Source of the DNA: an uncultured Sphingobacteriia bacterium
Lineage (GTDB): Bacteria > Bacteroidota > Bacteroidia > Chitinophagales > Chitinophagaceae
NCBI GenBank assembly: GCA_945957225.1
Contig: CAMFKK010000181.1
Location: 1 to 5,741, forward strand
Length of the DNA stretch: 5,741 bases
Reading direction: 5' to 3'
Below are positions 1 through 5,720 of this stretch, one piece after another (position 1 is the first letter of the stretch; every line of letters begins with the position of its first letter). The position numbers and the translations under genes are program-made. The notes below the pieces were generated by a model, which was not told the DNA's origin, ran no database searches, and saw nothing but the letters and a program-made list of their open reading frames with translations.

Positions 1-779
1 GCTTGGTGTACATTCAAATACCAAGGCACGGTAAAATGACAATCAACGTGTAAGAGACTACCGTATTTGATCACGCGCAGGTTGTGTAAGTCTATCCAGT
101 TTTCTTGTTTTCTTTCATTTAAAACCGCAATAAACTTGTTGAGTAATTCCATATCTGCCTCGTCCATAATTCCAGCCAAAGAAGAGCGGATAATCTTATA
201 TCCATTATAGATAATAAAGACACCCATAACACCTGCTATGACTTTATCCAACCAATACAGTTTGGTAAGCAACATCAATCCCAATCCAAGAATAATGGCT
301 GCAGTGGAATAAGTGTCTACTTGTAAATGTTTGCCACTAGCCATAAGGGCCATAGAATTATTCTTCTTACCCAAATTGATGCAATAAGCACCGGCAACAT
401 AATTAATCACAGCAGTAATGGCTATCAAGATTAAACCCCTGTCTAAACTTTCTAGTGGATTTTCATGAATTAGGTTCTGGATAGTTTCATAGAGAATCAT
501 GATACCCGCAGCAACAATTAGTCCACCTTCTACAGCTGCAGAAACAAATTCTGCCTTACCATGTCCATATGGGTGATCAATATCGCGCGGCTTAGCGGCA
601 ACATACAAACTATAGAGTCCAATAAAACCGGCAATCACGTTTACAATACTCTCAAGGGCATCGGTTAAGATGGCCATGGAATGTGTAAAATAATAGGCAG
701 CAATTTTTAGCACAAATAGCACCACACTTAGCAGTGTAATCCATTTCTGCAGTTTCAGATTTTGTTGTGCTGATTGCAT
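1..779 (-). CDS. Cation diffusion facilitator (CDF) family metal transporter, C-terminus cut by window edge
   Basis: Predicted inner-membrane antiporter that exports divalent metal ions (Zn, Fe, Mn or similar) in exchange for protons. The frame is open from an ATG at 779 to the window edge: 259 full codons, against a usual CDF length of about 290-330. Six hydrophobic segments lie near residues 13-31, 36-60, 79-97, 114-134, 143-171 and 176-197, followed by the start of the cytoplasmic metal-binding domain (HVDCHFTVP near residues 242-250). The family signature KPRDIDHPYGHGKAE is at 63-77. The metal-site pair HxxxD is present in helix 5 (H151, D155). The helix-2 pair, DxxxD in E. coli FieF, reads E43-xxx-N47 here. 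It starts 18 bp after the osmC-like gene and is probably the last or a late gene of that operon. The family call is firm; the metal is not known. Confidence 0.93.
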   Translation of the reverse strand, partial: MQSAQQNLKLQKWITLLSVVLFVLKIAAYYFTHSMAILTDALESIVNVIAGFIGLYSLYVAAKPRDIDHPYGHGKAEFVSAAVEGGLIVAAGIMILYETIQNLIHENPLESLDRGLILIAITAVINYVAGAYCINLGKKNNSMALMASGKHLQVDTYSTAAIILGLGLMLLTKLYWLDKVIAGVMGVFIIYNGYKIIRSSLAGIMDEADMELLNKFIAVLNERKQENWIDLHNLRVIKYGSLLHVDCHFTVPWYLNVHQ

Positions 780-797
780 ATTGATGATTGGGCTGAA

Positions 798-1217
798 CTA
801 GATCAACGCAACGCTGTGGTTGATGGGGCAGTGTTTGGCCAACATAGCAGATACGCCACAATACTTGTCCATGGATAAGGTAACAGCCCTTTCTAATTTA
901 TCCAAATCTTCCGCTGCTACATCTGCACGATACAGTAAATTGATAAATTTAAAAGTCTTTGGATGTTCGTCAGTTTGTTCAGCTTCTGCAGACACTTCTA
1001 CCTTAGTAAAAGCTACTTTCATTTTTTTCAAAATGTCTACCACGTCCATACCGCTACATCCGCAAAGACCTGCCAAAACCATTTTTTTAGGGCTCATGCC
1101 AGAATCCAAACTACCGCCTTCTACGGTGGTATCCATTCTTACCGTATGACCATTATCTGATGTGGCGTCAAAAGCCAATGCGTCTACCCAGTTTGCTGTT
1201 ATTTTCATACTATCCAT
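798..1217 (-). CDS. OsmC family protein (thiol-dependent peroxidase-like, YhfA-type)
   Basis: Small (139 aa) cytoplasmic protein of the OsmC/Ohr fold, whose characterised members reduce organic hydroperoxides with a pair of cysteines. The first Cys motif is SPKKMVLAGLCGCSGMDVVD (residues 42-61), with C54 in the usual position at the start of the central helix. The second Cys, C120, lies in KYCGVSAML, a pattern that resembles the YhfA-like branch more than classical Ohr. C52 and C130 are extra cysteines. Length is normal for the family. The ATG overlaps the stop of the superoxide dismutase gene by one base (TAATG), which suggests translational coupling; a second ATG at codon 4 (position 1208) is an alternative start. 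Peroxidase activity is inferred from the fold. YhfA-type proteins are poorly characterised, so the substrate is open. Confidence 0.93.
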   Translation of the reverse strand: MDSMKITANWVDALAFDATSDNGHTVRMDTTVEGGSLDSGMSPKKMVLAGLCGCSGMDVVDILKKMKVAFTKVEVSAEAEQTDEHPKTFKFINLLYRADVAAEDLDKLERAVTLSMDKYCGVSAMLAKHCPINHSVALI

Positions 1218-1951
1218 TAAAGAGATTCAAATCTAGTTTCTACAAAACGCCAGTTCACGGCATTCCACCATGCATTAATATAATCTGGTCTTTTGTTTTG
1301 GTATTTTAAATAGTAAGCGTGTTCCCAAACGTCTAAACCTAGAATGGGACTTCCTTTTAGTTCTGATACATCCATCAAAGGATTGTCTTGATTGGGAGTA
1401 GAACCAACTACTAATTTTTTATCGGCATTTAGCACCAACCAAGCCCAGCCACTGCCAAATCTATTTTTACCAGCGTCGGTGAATTGTGTTTTAAATGCTT
1501 CAAAAGAACCAAATGATTGTGCAATAGCCGCGGCTAATTTTCCCTGTGGTTGTTGACCAGCTGGTGCTGCCATGCATTGCCAAAACAATTCGTGGTTATA
1601 ATGACCACCTGCATTGTTACGCATTTTGGCAGAGTATTTTGAAACCCCACGTAATAGGTTTTCTAAACTGGTAGCATTGGTATCCACTTTTTCTGCTACT
1701 ACTGCATCGGCCAAATTTTTGGCATAAGTAGCTGCGTGTTTGCTATAGTGAATTTCCATGGTCATGGTATCAATCACTGGCTCTAATGCTTTGTAGTCAT
1801 AGGGCAGTGGTTGCTGCACAAATGGATTGGCAGCAAAACCAGTACCAGTTCCAGCAAGGGATGGTAATACGGTTAATGATAAACCAGTTGCCAGCGCCGC
1901 TTTACCAGTATTGGCAATAAATTCTCTGCGGCTATGTTGATTCTTATCCAT
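1217..1951 (-). CDS. sodA: Superoxide dismutase, Mn-type, with Tat signal peptide
   Basis: Converts superoxide to hydrogen peroxide and oxygen. All four metal ligands are present: H68 (MEIHYSKH), H120 (GGHYNHELFW), D207 and H211 (LDVWEHAYY). H72, Y76 and E210 match the conserved active-site residues His30, Tyr34 and Glu170 of E. coli SodA. Mn preference is inferred from G115-G116 where Fe enzymes carry Gln, together with Q188 in STPNQDNPL, which matches SodA Gln146. The mature domain (about 200 residues) is preceded by about 45 residues with a twin-arginine motif, SRREFI (7-12), and a hydrophobic stretch (18-33). The folded enzyme is therefore probably exported to the periplasm; cleavage near residue 40 is a guess. 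It starts 9 bp after the permease stop and overlaps the next gene by one base, so it looks co-transcribed. A cambialistic Fe/Mn enzyme cannot be excluded. Confidence 0.96.
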   Translation of the reverse strand: MDKNQHSRREFIANTGKAALATGLSLTVLPSLAGTGTGFAANPFVQQPLPYDYKALEPVIDTMTMEIHYSKHAATYAKNLADAVVAEKVDTNATSLENLLRGVSKYSAKMRNNAGGHYNHELFWQCMAAPAGQQPQGKLAAAIAQSFGSFEAFKTQFTDAGKNRFGSGWAWLVLNADKKLVVGSTPNQDNPLMDVSELKGSPILGLDVWEHAYYLKYQNKRPDYINAWWNAVNWRFVETRFESL

Positions 1952-1960
1952 ATGATTGAT

Positions 1961-3406
1961 TTAAGGTTGTTTTTGACTGTGACGTCTAAATTTAGCAATA
2001 AATAAGCGCAGTTCCTTGAAAGATCTGTAATAGAATTCTTGGTTAAACAATTGAGAATCTCGCATGGCTTTATAAGTAAGAAATATGCCAATGGGTATTA
2101 GGATAAAAGTTGAGAGCCACATACCAACTAAAGGAGAAGTGGCATTGGACTTTACAAATTTTTCTCCAAATGTGTTAAATAGGTGAAAGACCACAAAAAA
2201 GATAATGGCAAAAACCAATGGGGTACCCAATCCGCCTTTTCTAATAATGGATCCCAAGGGTGCGCCAATCAGGAATAAAACCAAACAAGCAACTGATAGC
2301 GTTAGTTTTCTATGCCATTCAATCTCGTGCAAACGTAGTGATGTAACACGAAGCGCATAGTCTTCTGCCATGACCCCCACATTGCCTTTGATGCTGGTTA
2401 ATTGATTTGAAGCTCTTTCTTCTATAATTGATTTAATACTATCTGGAATCAGTTTGGTAAAACTGCTGGCTTTTTTGATTTGCTTTGGGTTCACTTTTGC
2501 CCAACCAGTATCGGCGTAGCGTGTAAAATTCAAATAGGGATTAACTTCTGCATTGGATTTTTTCAGATAGATACTATCAATAGTTGAAATACTATCAATG
2601 GCGGTATTCAATTGACGAATGCTCAACATTTTGGGGTCATAAAAAGAACTATCACCCGATTTATTCATCTGAAAACTCTTGAGGTCAAATAGTTTTTTAT
2701 AAGACTTAAAGCCCATGCGAATAAATTCTGTGTTGCTAGTGCCACGTGGTCCACGCTCTTGTAAGCGCCATCCATCTCTCAAAATAAATTCCAAAAATTG
2801 TTGGTCCTTACTAATGCGCATTACGCCACTTTGGGCAATAATCATATGGTCTTGTAAGCCACCATTTTTTTCAAAAATGACTACGTCATGGATAATGCTA
2901 TCGTTCTTTTCCTTGCTTCCCAGTTTGATCACATAGCCGTCTATCTTGTCATAAAAAACGCCGGGTTTAATATCTAGTGCTGGTTTAGACACAATTATAT
3001 TGTACTTGAGTGCGGCCAGTTTTAATTGGGTCACAGGAATAATATTATTGGCAAACAAAAAAGCTAGGCCACTGATAAAAAGCGTAATCACCAATAGGGG
3101 GCGCATAAAACGCAATAGGGGAATCCCAGCTGCTTTAATGGCTACTAATTCAAAGCTTTCTCCTAGATTTCCAAAAGTCATGATTGAAGAAAAAAGTAGG
3201 GCCAGTGGTAGGGCCGTTGGAATCCAGAATAGGGTGACCAATCCCACCAATTTTAATACGGTAAACAGATCCAATCCCTTACCTACCAAGTCATCAATGT
3301 ATAACCAGAAGAATTGCATGGTGAGTACAAACAGGGAAATGGCAAAAGCCCCAATAAAGGGGCCAATAAAAGATCGTATAATGAGAATATCCAGTTTTTT
3401 TATCAC
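1961..3406 (-). CDS. LptF/LptG family permease (lipopolysaccharide export ABC transporter subunit)
   Basis: Predicted inner-membrane subunit of the LptB2FG transporter, which extracts lipopolysaccharide from the inner membrane and passes it to the periplasmic bridge. The 481 residues show the YjgP/YjgQ layout. Three N-terminal membrane segments lie near 12-36, 48-78 and 103-124. A large periplasmic region (about 125-365) follows, then three C-terminal segments (about 367-388, 394-413, 425-446). FELVAIKAAGIPLLRFMRPL (85-104) matches the cytoplasmic coupling region, and IGAPLGSIIRKGGLGTP (380-396) is a family hallmark. It is about 115 residues longer than E. coli LptF; the excess is mostly a polar stretch near 246-340. 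The start is GTG at 3406: an in-frame TAA sits at 3418-3416 and the next in-frame ATG is codon 30, inside helix 1. LptF and LptG cannot be told apart from this sequence alone. First gene of the probable minus-strand operon. Confidence 0.93.
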   Translation of the reverse strand: MIKKLDILIIRSFIGPFIGAFAISLFVLTMQFFWLYIDDLVGKGLDLFTVLKLVGLVTLFWIPTALPLALLFSSIMTFGNLGESFELVAIKAAGIPLLRFMRPLLVITLFISGLAFLFANNIIPVTQLKLAALKYNIIVSKPALDIKPGVFYDKIDGYVIKLGSKEKNDSIIHDVVIFEKNGGLQDHMIIAQSGVMRISKDQQFLEFILRDGWRLQERGPRGTSNTEFIRMGFKSYKKLFDLKSFQMNKSGDSSFYDPKMLSIRQLNTAIDSISTIDSIYLKKSNAEVNPYLNFTRYADTGWAKVNPKQIKKASSFTKLIPDSIKSIIEERASNQLTSIKGNVGVMAEDYALRVTSLRLHEIEWHRKLTLSVACLVLFLIGAPLGSIIRKGGLGTPLVFAIIFFVVFHLFNTFGEKFVKSNATSPLVGMWLSTFILIPIGIFLTYKAMRDSQLFNQEFYYRSFKELRLFIAKFRRHSQKQP

Positions 3407-3428
3407 GGTCCTTGCTTAATATTGCCAA

Positions 3429-4055
3429 ATGAGCAAGGCAAAAGTAAGGCTTTCGGCAAAGGAACAGGAATTGGTAGTGAATGCCGATTGGATTTTAACA
3501 AAGAATGCCATTATTCAAAAGGTCTATGCCTTTTTTGGGCAGATTTGTGAAACCTACCAAGCACAGGTTCAGGCCAATCCCATTTTGGCCAATGATCCGG
3601 TTTTTGCCATTGCTCCCAAGATTTCTAAAGGAGACCAATATGAGGGTTTGCCCTGGGTCATGTTGGATTATCCCCGAGTATTTAGTGTTCAGGAGGCTTT
3701 TGCCATTAGAACATTTTTCTGGTGGGGCAATCAGATGAGTATCACTTTACAGCTACAAGGCAAGTACCAACAGTTTTATAGCAATGCCATTCAACAATAT
3801 TTTACGCTTAGAGCGGGTAATCCCCACGCACAATACCCCTGGTATGTTTGTATAAACACGGAAGACCCTTGGCAACACCATTTTAGAGAAGACAATTATT
3901 TGCCAGCAGCACAGTTTCCACCCGCAGCATATGCTCAATTGCCCTTTATCAAATTGGCAAAAAAAATCCCACTGGATGAGTGGGATGATATGGAATTCTT
4001 TTTACAAGAAACCTTTAAGGACATACTGCTCTTATTGGGCAATCAGACCATTTAA
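3429..4055 (+). CDS. Uncharacterised Bacteroidota protein, soluble and tryptophan-rich
   Basis: I do not recognise a named family with a known function; motifs such as KGDQYEGLPWVMLDYPRVF (67-85) and AIRTFFWWGNQMSITLQL (92-109) resemble hypothetical proteins seen widely in Bacteroidota. The 208 residues have no signal peptide, membrane segment or obvious catalytic motif. Composition is aromatic-rich, with seven Trp (21, 75, 98, 99, 138, 148, 185), which suggests a compact globular protein or ligand-binding fold. The C-terminus (PLDEWDDMEFFLQETFKDIL) looks like an acidic amphipathic helix. The ATG at 3429 is the only reasonable start: an in-frame TAA lies at 3417 and the next ATG is codon 77. 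It is divergent from the permease gene with a 22-bp gap and convergent with the START-like gene 30 bp away. No clear promoter was seen for it, so one should lie within the permease coding region. Confidence 0.85.
   Translation: MSKAKVRLSAKEQELVVNADWILTKNAIIQKVYAFFGQICETYQAQVQANPILANDPVFAIAPKISKGDQYEGLPWVMLDYPRVFSVQEAFAIRTFFWWGNQMSITLQLQGKYQQFYSNAIQQYFTLRAGNPHAQYPWYVCINTEDPWQHHFREDNYLPAAQFPPAAYAQLPFIKLAKKIPLDEWDDMEFFLQETFKDILLLLGNQTI
3439..3446 (-). promoter_or_regulatory. Candidate -7 promoter element (TACTTTTG) for the LptF/G-sodA-osmC-CDF operon
   Basis: Read on the minus strand this is TACTTTTG, an exact match to the Bacteroidota -7 consensus TAnnTTTG. It lies about 33 bp upstream of the GTG at 3406 and would give a leader of roughly 25 nt. 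The -33 position has CTG (3467-3465, 18-bp spacer) instead of TTG. The element falls inside codons 4-6 of the divergent gene. An 8-bp motif with four fixed bases per half is weak alone; position is the main support. Confidence 0.4.
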
Positions 4056-4061
4056 TCTTGT

Positions 4062-4089
4062 AAAAAAATCAGTTCTAATAGGGGATTAG
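4062..4089 (-). terminator. Possible weak terminator for the START-like gene
   Basis: On the minus strand a 5-bp stem (CTAAT/ATTAG, 4089-4085 with 4079-4075, five-base loop) overlaps the stop codon. Five bases later comes a run of seven T (4068-4062). The stem is short and AT-rich and the T run is not adjacent, so this is weak. It occupies the 30-bp gap between the two convergent genes. Confidence 0.2.
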
Positions 4090-4469
4090 GCGCCCAAGCG
4101 GTGGAATAATTCCTTCACTTGGTATTCCCATAATTGACTTTGATCCTTGATCTCATTTTTCTCAGCAAAATCTTTGATGATTAAGATGGTTTGGTTAGAG
4201 ATTTCGGTTTTTTCTATGCGAAATTCAAAGTATTCGTTTTTTTCAGAATGTAACCAATGAAAACGAATAAACTTATCGTCTTCTTTGTCCATTACTTCTG
4301 CCTTATCGGGTGCGCCTCCGCTCCATGAGAAACTGTAAACATTCTCCCATTCGTCAACCTTGTCTGCAAACCATTCTTGCAAACCAGCTGGTGTTGACAA
4401 AAATTCAAACAATATACCGGGGGAACATCTTACAGGGAACTCAATAGTGAATAGTTGCTTCTTGCTCAT
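4086..4469 (-). CDS. START-like / SRPBCC (AHSA1-type) domain protein
   Basis: Small soluble protein of 127 residues that is essentially one START-like domain, a helix-grip fold with a hydrophobic ligand cavity. Visible features are the N-terminal strand FTIEFPVRCSPGILFEFLST (7-26), then PAGLQEWFADKVD (27-39), the AHSA1-type segment in which a substrate-dependent strand and helix meet. Alternating hydrophobic strands follow (YSFSWSG, KFIRFHWLH, YFEFRIEKTE, TILIIKDFAE), with a closing helix (QLWEYQVKELFHRLGA, 112-127). Stand-alone proteins of this type are common in Bacteroidota, but their ligand and role are not established. It is transcribed away from rpoD, with a candidate promoter about 60 bp upstream. 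The ATG at 4469 fits the domain start and is preceded by an A/T-rich stretch without a Shine-Dalgarno sequence. Confidence 0.88.
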   Translation of the reverse strand: MSKKQLFTIEFPVRCSPGILFEFLSTPAGLQEWFADKVDEWENVYSFSWSGGAPDKAEVMDKEDDKFIRFHWLHSEKNEYFEFRIEKTEISNQTILIIKDFAEKNEIKDQSQLWEYQVKELFHRLGA

Positions 4470-4531
4470 TAAATCTTATTTAGCGCAGGTCAATCGTAGT
4501 TGTGCAATAATATTAAATAATCCTTCGCATC

Positions 4532-4560
4532 CAAATGTTTTTTTATTAGAAGCAGCCAAA
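4532..4560 (-). promoter_or_regulatory. Candidate promoter for the START-like gene (TTTG - 17 bp - AACATTTG)
   Basis: On the minus strand TTTG (4560-4557) is followed after 17 bp by AACATTTG (4539-4532), one mismatch from the Bacteroidota -7 element TAnnTTTG. The spacer falls at the short end of the range reported for this promoter class. Transcription would begin near 4525, giving a leader of about 55 nt before the ATG at 4469. Confidence 0.35.
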
Positions 4561-4600
4561 TCTTGGGGTTGTTTAGGATGTGCGGAAAATATAAGCAGAT

Positions 4601-4623
4601 AATTAATTGACAATCAATTAATT
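4601..4623 (+). repeat. Perfect 23-bp inverted repeat upstream of rpoD
   Basis: AATTAATTGA (4601-4610) and TCAATTAATT (4614-4623) are perfect inverted copies separated by CAA. The dyad overlaps a TTGACA (4607-4612), although no well-spaced -10 follows it (TAAAAT at 4627 is only 14 bp away). It lies about 140 bp upstream of the rpoD ATG and about 130 bp upstream of the START-like gene. It could be an operator for a dimeric regulator, or simply a result of high local AT content. A terminator is less likely, since both flanking genes diverge from here. Confidence 0.6.
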
Positions 4624-4700
4624 GGGTAAAATTATTTTTTTGTGGAAGTTTCAATTTTTTGTTAAATTGCTCTAGCATACAGTGAAAAAGGAATCTGTGG

Positions 4701-4713
4701 CCCCTCCCTCCCC
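4701..4713 (+). other. C-rich pyrimidine tract (CCCCTCCCTCCCC) in the rpoD leader region
   Basis: Thirteen pyrimidines, eleven of them C, stand out in an otherwise AT-rich intergenic region, 50 bp before the rpoD ATG. The minus strand carries three G runs (4, 3 and 4), one run short of a standard three-tetrad quadruplex, though a two-tetrad form is possible. No function is established; if rpoD starts transcription upstream, the tract lies in its leader mRNA. Confidence 0.5.
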
Positions 4714-4763
4714 ACGCAACGCCAGAACTTTTCGGATACTTATACCAAATAAAACTTGCAATT

Positions 4764-5636
4764 ATGAGTATGCGTCAACTCAAAATTTCAAAATCTATTA
4801 CCAACCGGGAATCCCAAAGCCTGGAAAAATACCTACAAGAAATTGGTAAGGTAGAACTGATTTCTCCTGAACAAGAGGTGGAATTGGCATTGAAAATCAA
4901 GAACGGAGACCAACGGGCTTTGGACCGACTGGTTAAATCTAACCTGAGATTTGTGGTTTCTGTGGCCAAACAGTACCAAAATCAAGGATTGACCCTGCCA
5001 GACCTGATTAATGAAGGCAACCTAGGTTTGATCAAAGCTGCTTTGCGATTTGACGAGACAAGAGGTTTCAAGTTTATATCCTATGCTGTTTGGTGGATCA
5101 GACAAAGCATTTTACAGTCATTGGCAGAACAGAGCAGGATTGTACGTCTGCCCTTAAATAAAGTAGGGCTCACCAACCGAATTAGCAAAGCCTATCAACA
5201 GTTGGAACAGGAATATGAAAGAGAACCCAGCCCAGAAGAATTAGCCGAGCTTTTAGACTTGGGCATTGATGAAGTAACCGCCACCATGAATGTAGGATTC
5301 CGTCATGTGAGCATGGATACACCCCTCTCTGACGGGGAAGACGGTACCCTCATGGATCTGATGGAGAACCCTAATGCGGTTAAAACAGACGAAAAACTGG
5401 AGTATTTTGAATCACTCCGCATGGAAATAGAGCGCAGTTTGCGCACCCTCACCGAGCGTCAAAAAGACGTGGTATGCTATTTTTTTGGTATTGGGGTAGA
5501 CCATCCATTGAGTTTGGAAGATATTGGGGAACGCTATAACCTGACCCGAGAAAGGGTGCGCCAAATCAAGGACAAAGCCATTACCAAACTCCGCTCTACC
5601 AATAGGTGCAAGCAGTTAAGGGTTTACTTAGGTTAA
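4764..5636 (+). CDS. rpoD: RNA polymerase primary sigma factor, sigma-70 family (RpoD/SigA)
   Basis: Directs RNA polymerase to housekeeping promoters. The 290 residues lack region 1.1, as is usual in Bacteroidota. Region 1.2 (SLEKYLQEIGKV, 19-30) leads into region 2. Its conserved core includes NLRFVVSVAKQYQ (60-72), the core-binding DLINEGNLGLIKA (80-92), and the melting and -10 recognition helix RFDETRGFKFISYAVWWIRQ (95-114). Region 3 covers about 123-205 and includes MDTPLSDGEDGTL (184-196). Region 4 ends in the helix-turn-helix LSLEDIGERYNLTRERVRQI (249-268), which contacts the -33 element, and the C-terminal VYLG. The family usually begins MRQLK, so the ATG at 4770 (codon 3) is a likely alternative to 4764; there is no Shine-Dalgarno to decide. 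Followed by a strong terminator. The close match to the primary form makes an alternative group 2 sigma factor less likely. Confidence 0.97.
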   Translation: MSMRQLKISKSITNRESQSLEKYLQEIGKVELISPEQEVELALKIKNGDQRALDRLVKSNLRFVVSVAKQYQNQGLTLPDLINEGNLGLIKAALRFDETRGFKFISYAVWWIRQSILQSLAEQSRIVRLPLNKVGLTNRISKAYQQLEQEYEREPSPEELAELLDLGIDEVTATMNVGFRHVSMDTPLSDGEDGTLMDLMENPNAVKTDEKLEYFESLRMEIERSLRTLTERQKDVVCYFFGIGVDHPLSLEDIGERYNLTRERVRQIKDKAITKLRSTNRCKQLRVYLG

Positions 5637-5650
5637 ACCACAGAACATAC

Positions 5651-5658
5651 TATATTTG
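5651..5658 (+). promoter_or_regulatory. Candidate -7 promoter element (TATATTTG) between rpoD and the next gene
   Basis: Exact match to TAnnTTTG, 14 bp after the rpoD stop and 62 bp before the next possible ATG. The -33 position has no TTG; TTAG at 5628-5631 is the nearest match. Transcription would start near 5665, just before the terminator hairpin. It is plausible as the promoter of the downstream gene, but the missing -33 box lowers confidence. Confidence 0.4.
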
Positions 5659-5667
5659 CAACTCTTT

Positions 5668-5696
5668 AAACTGAACCTTGGTTCAGTTTTTTTTTT
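5668..5696 (+). terminator. Rho-independent terminator of rpoD
   Basis: A perfect 9-bp stem, AAACTGAAC (5668-5676) with GTTCAGTTT (5681-5689), encloses a CTTG loop. It runs straight into a tract of ten T (5687-5696, the first three also in the stem). It lies 31 bp after the rpoD stop. This is the clearest terminator in the window. Confidence 0.88.
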
Positions 5697-5720
5697 GAAT
5701 GTTTTGAAAGTAGCGCTACC

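Noticed and set aside
652..861. 69-codon minus-strand open frame across the OsmC/CDF junction
   Set aside because: Overlaps two real genes in another frame, with Cys- and His-rich sequence typical of out-of-frame reading.
820..1149. 109-codon open frame on the plus strand
   Set aside because: Antisense to the OsmC-like gene, whose motifs are clear; no family resemblance in the translated product.
3345..3363. Short hairpin GCCCC-AATAAA-GGGGC near the permease start
   Set aside because: Five-base-pair stem inside coding sequence, explained by the codons for GPFIGA; no U tract and no sign of regulation.
3000..3419. 139-codon open frame on the plus strand
   Set aside because: Lies antisense inside the well-supported permease gene; the translation is basic and low in recognisable motifs, as expected of a shadow frame.
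4607..4632. E. coli-like promoter TTGACA/TAAAAT for rpoD
   Set aside because: The spacer is only 14 bp, and Bacteroidota primary sigma factors do not use this consensus.
4490..4678. 62-codon minus-strand open frame in the intergenic region
   Set aside because: AT-driven composition (Leu, Ile, Lys, Asn), no motif, and it covers the dyad and the candidate promoter of the START-like gene; more likely non-coding.
4470..4763. tRNA, small RNA or riboswitch in the 294-bp intergenic region
   Set aside because: I saw no cloverleaf, no known aptamer core and no terminator in it; only the promoter candidate, dyad and C-rich tract listed above.
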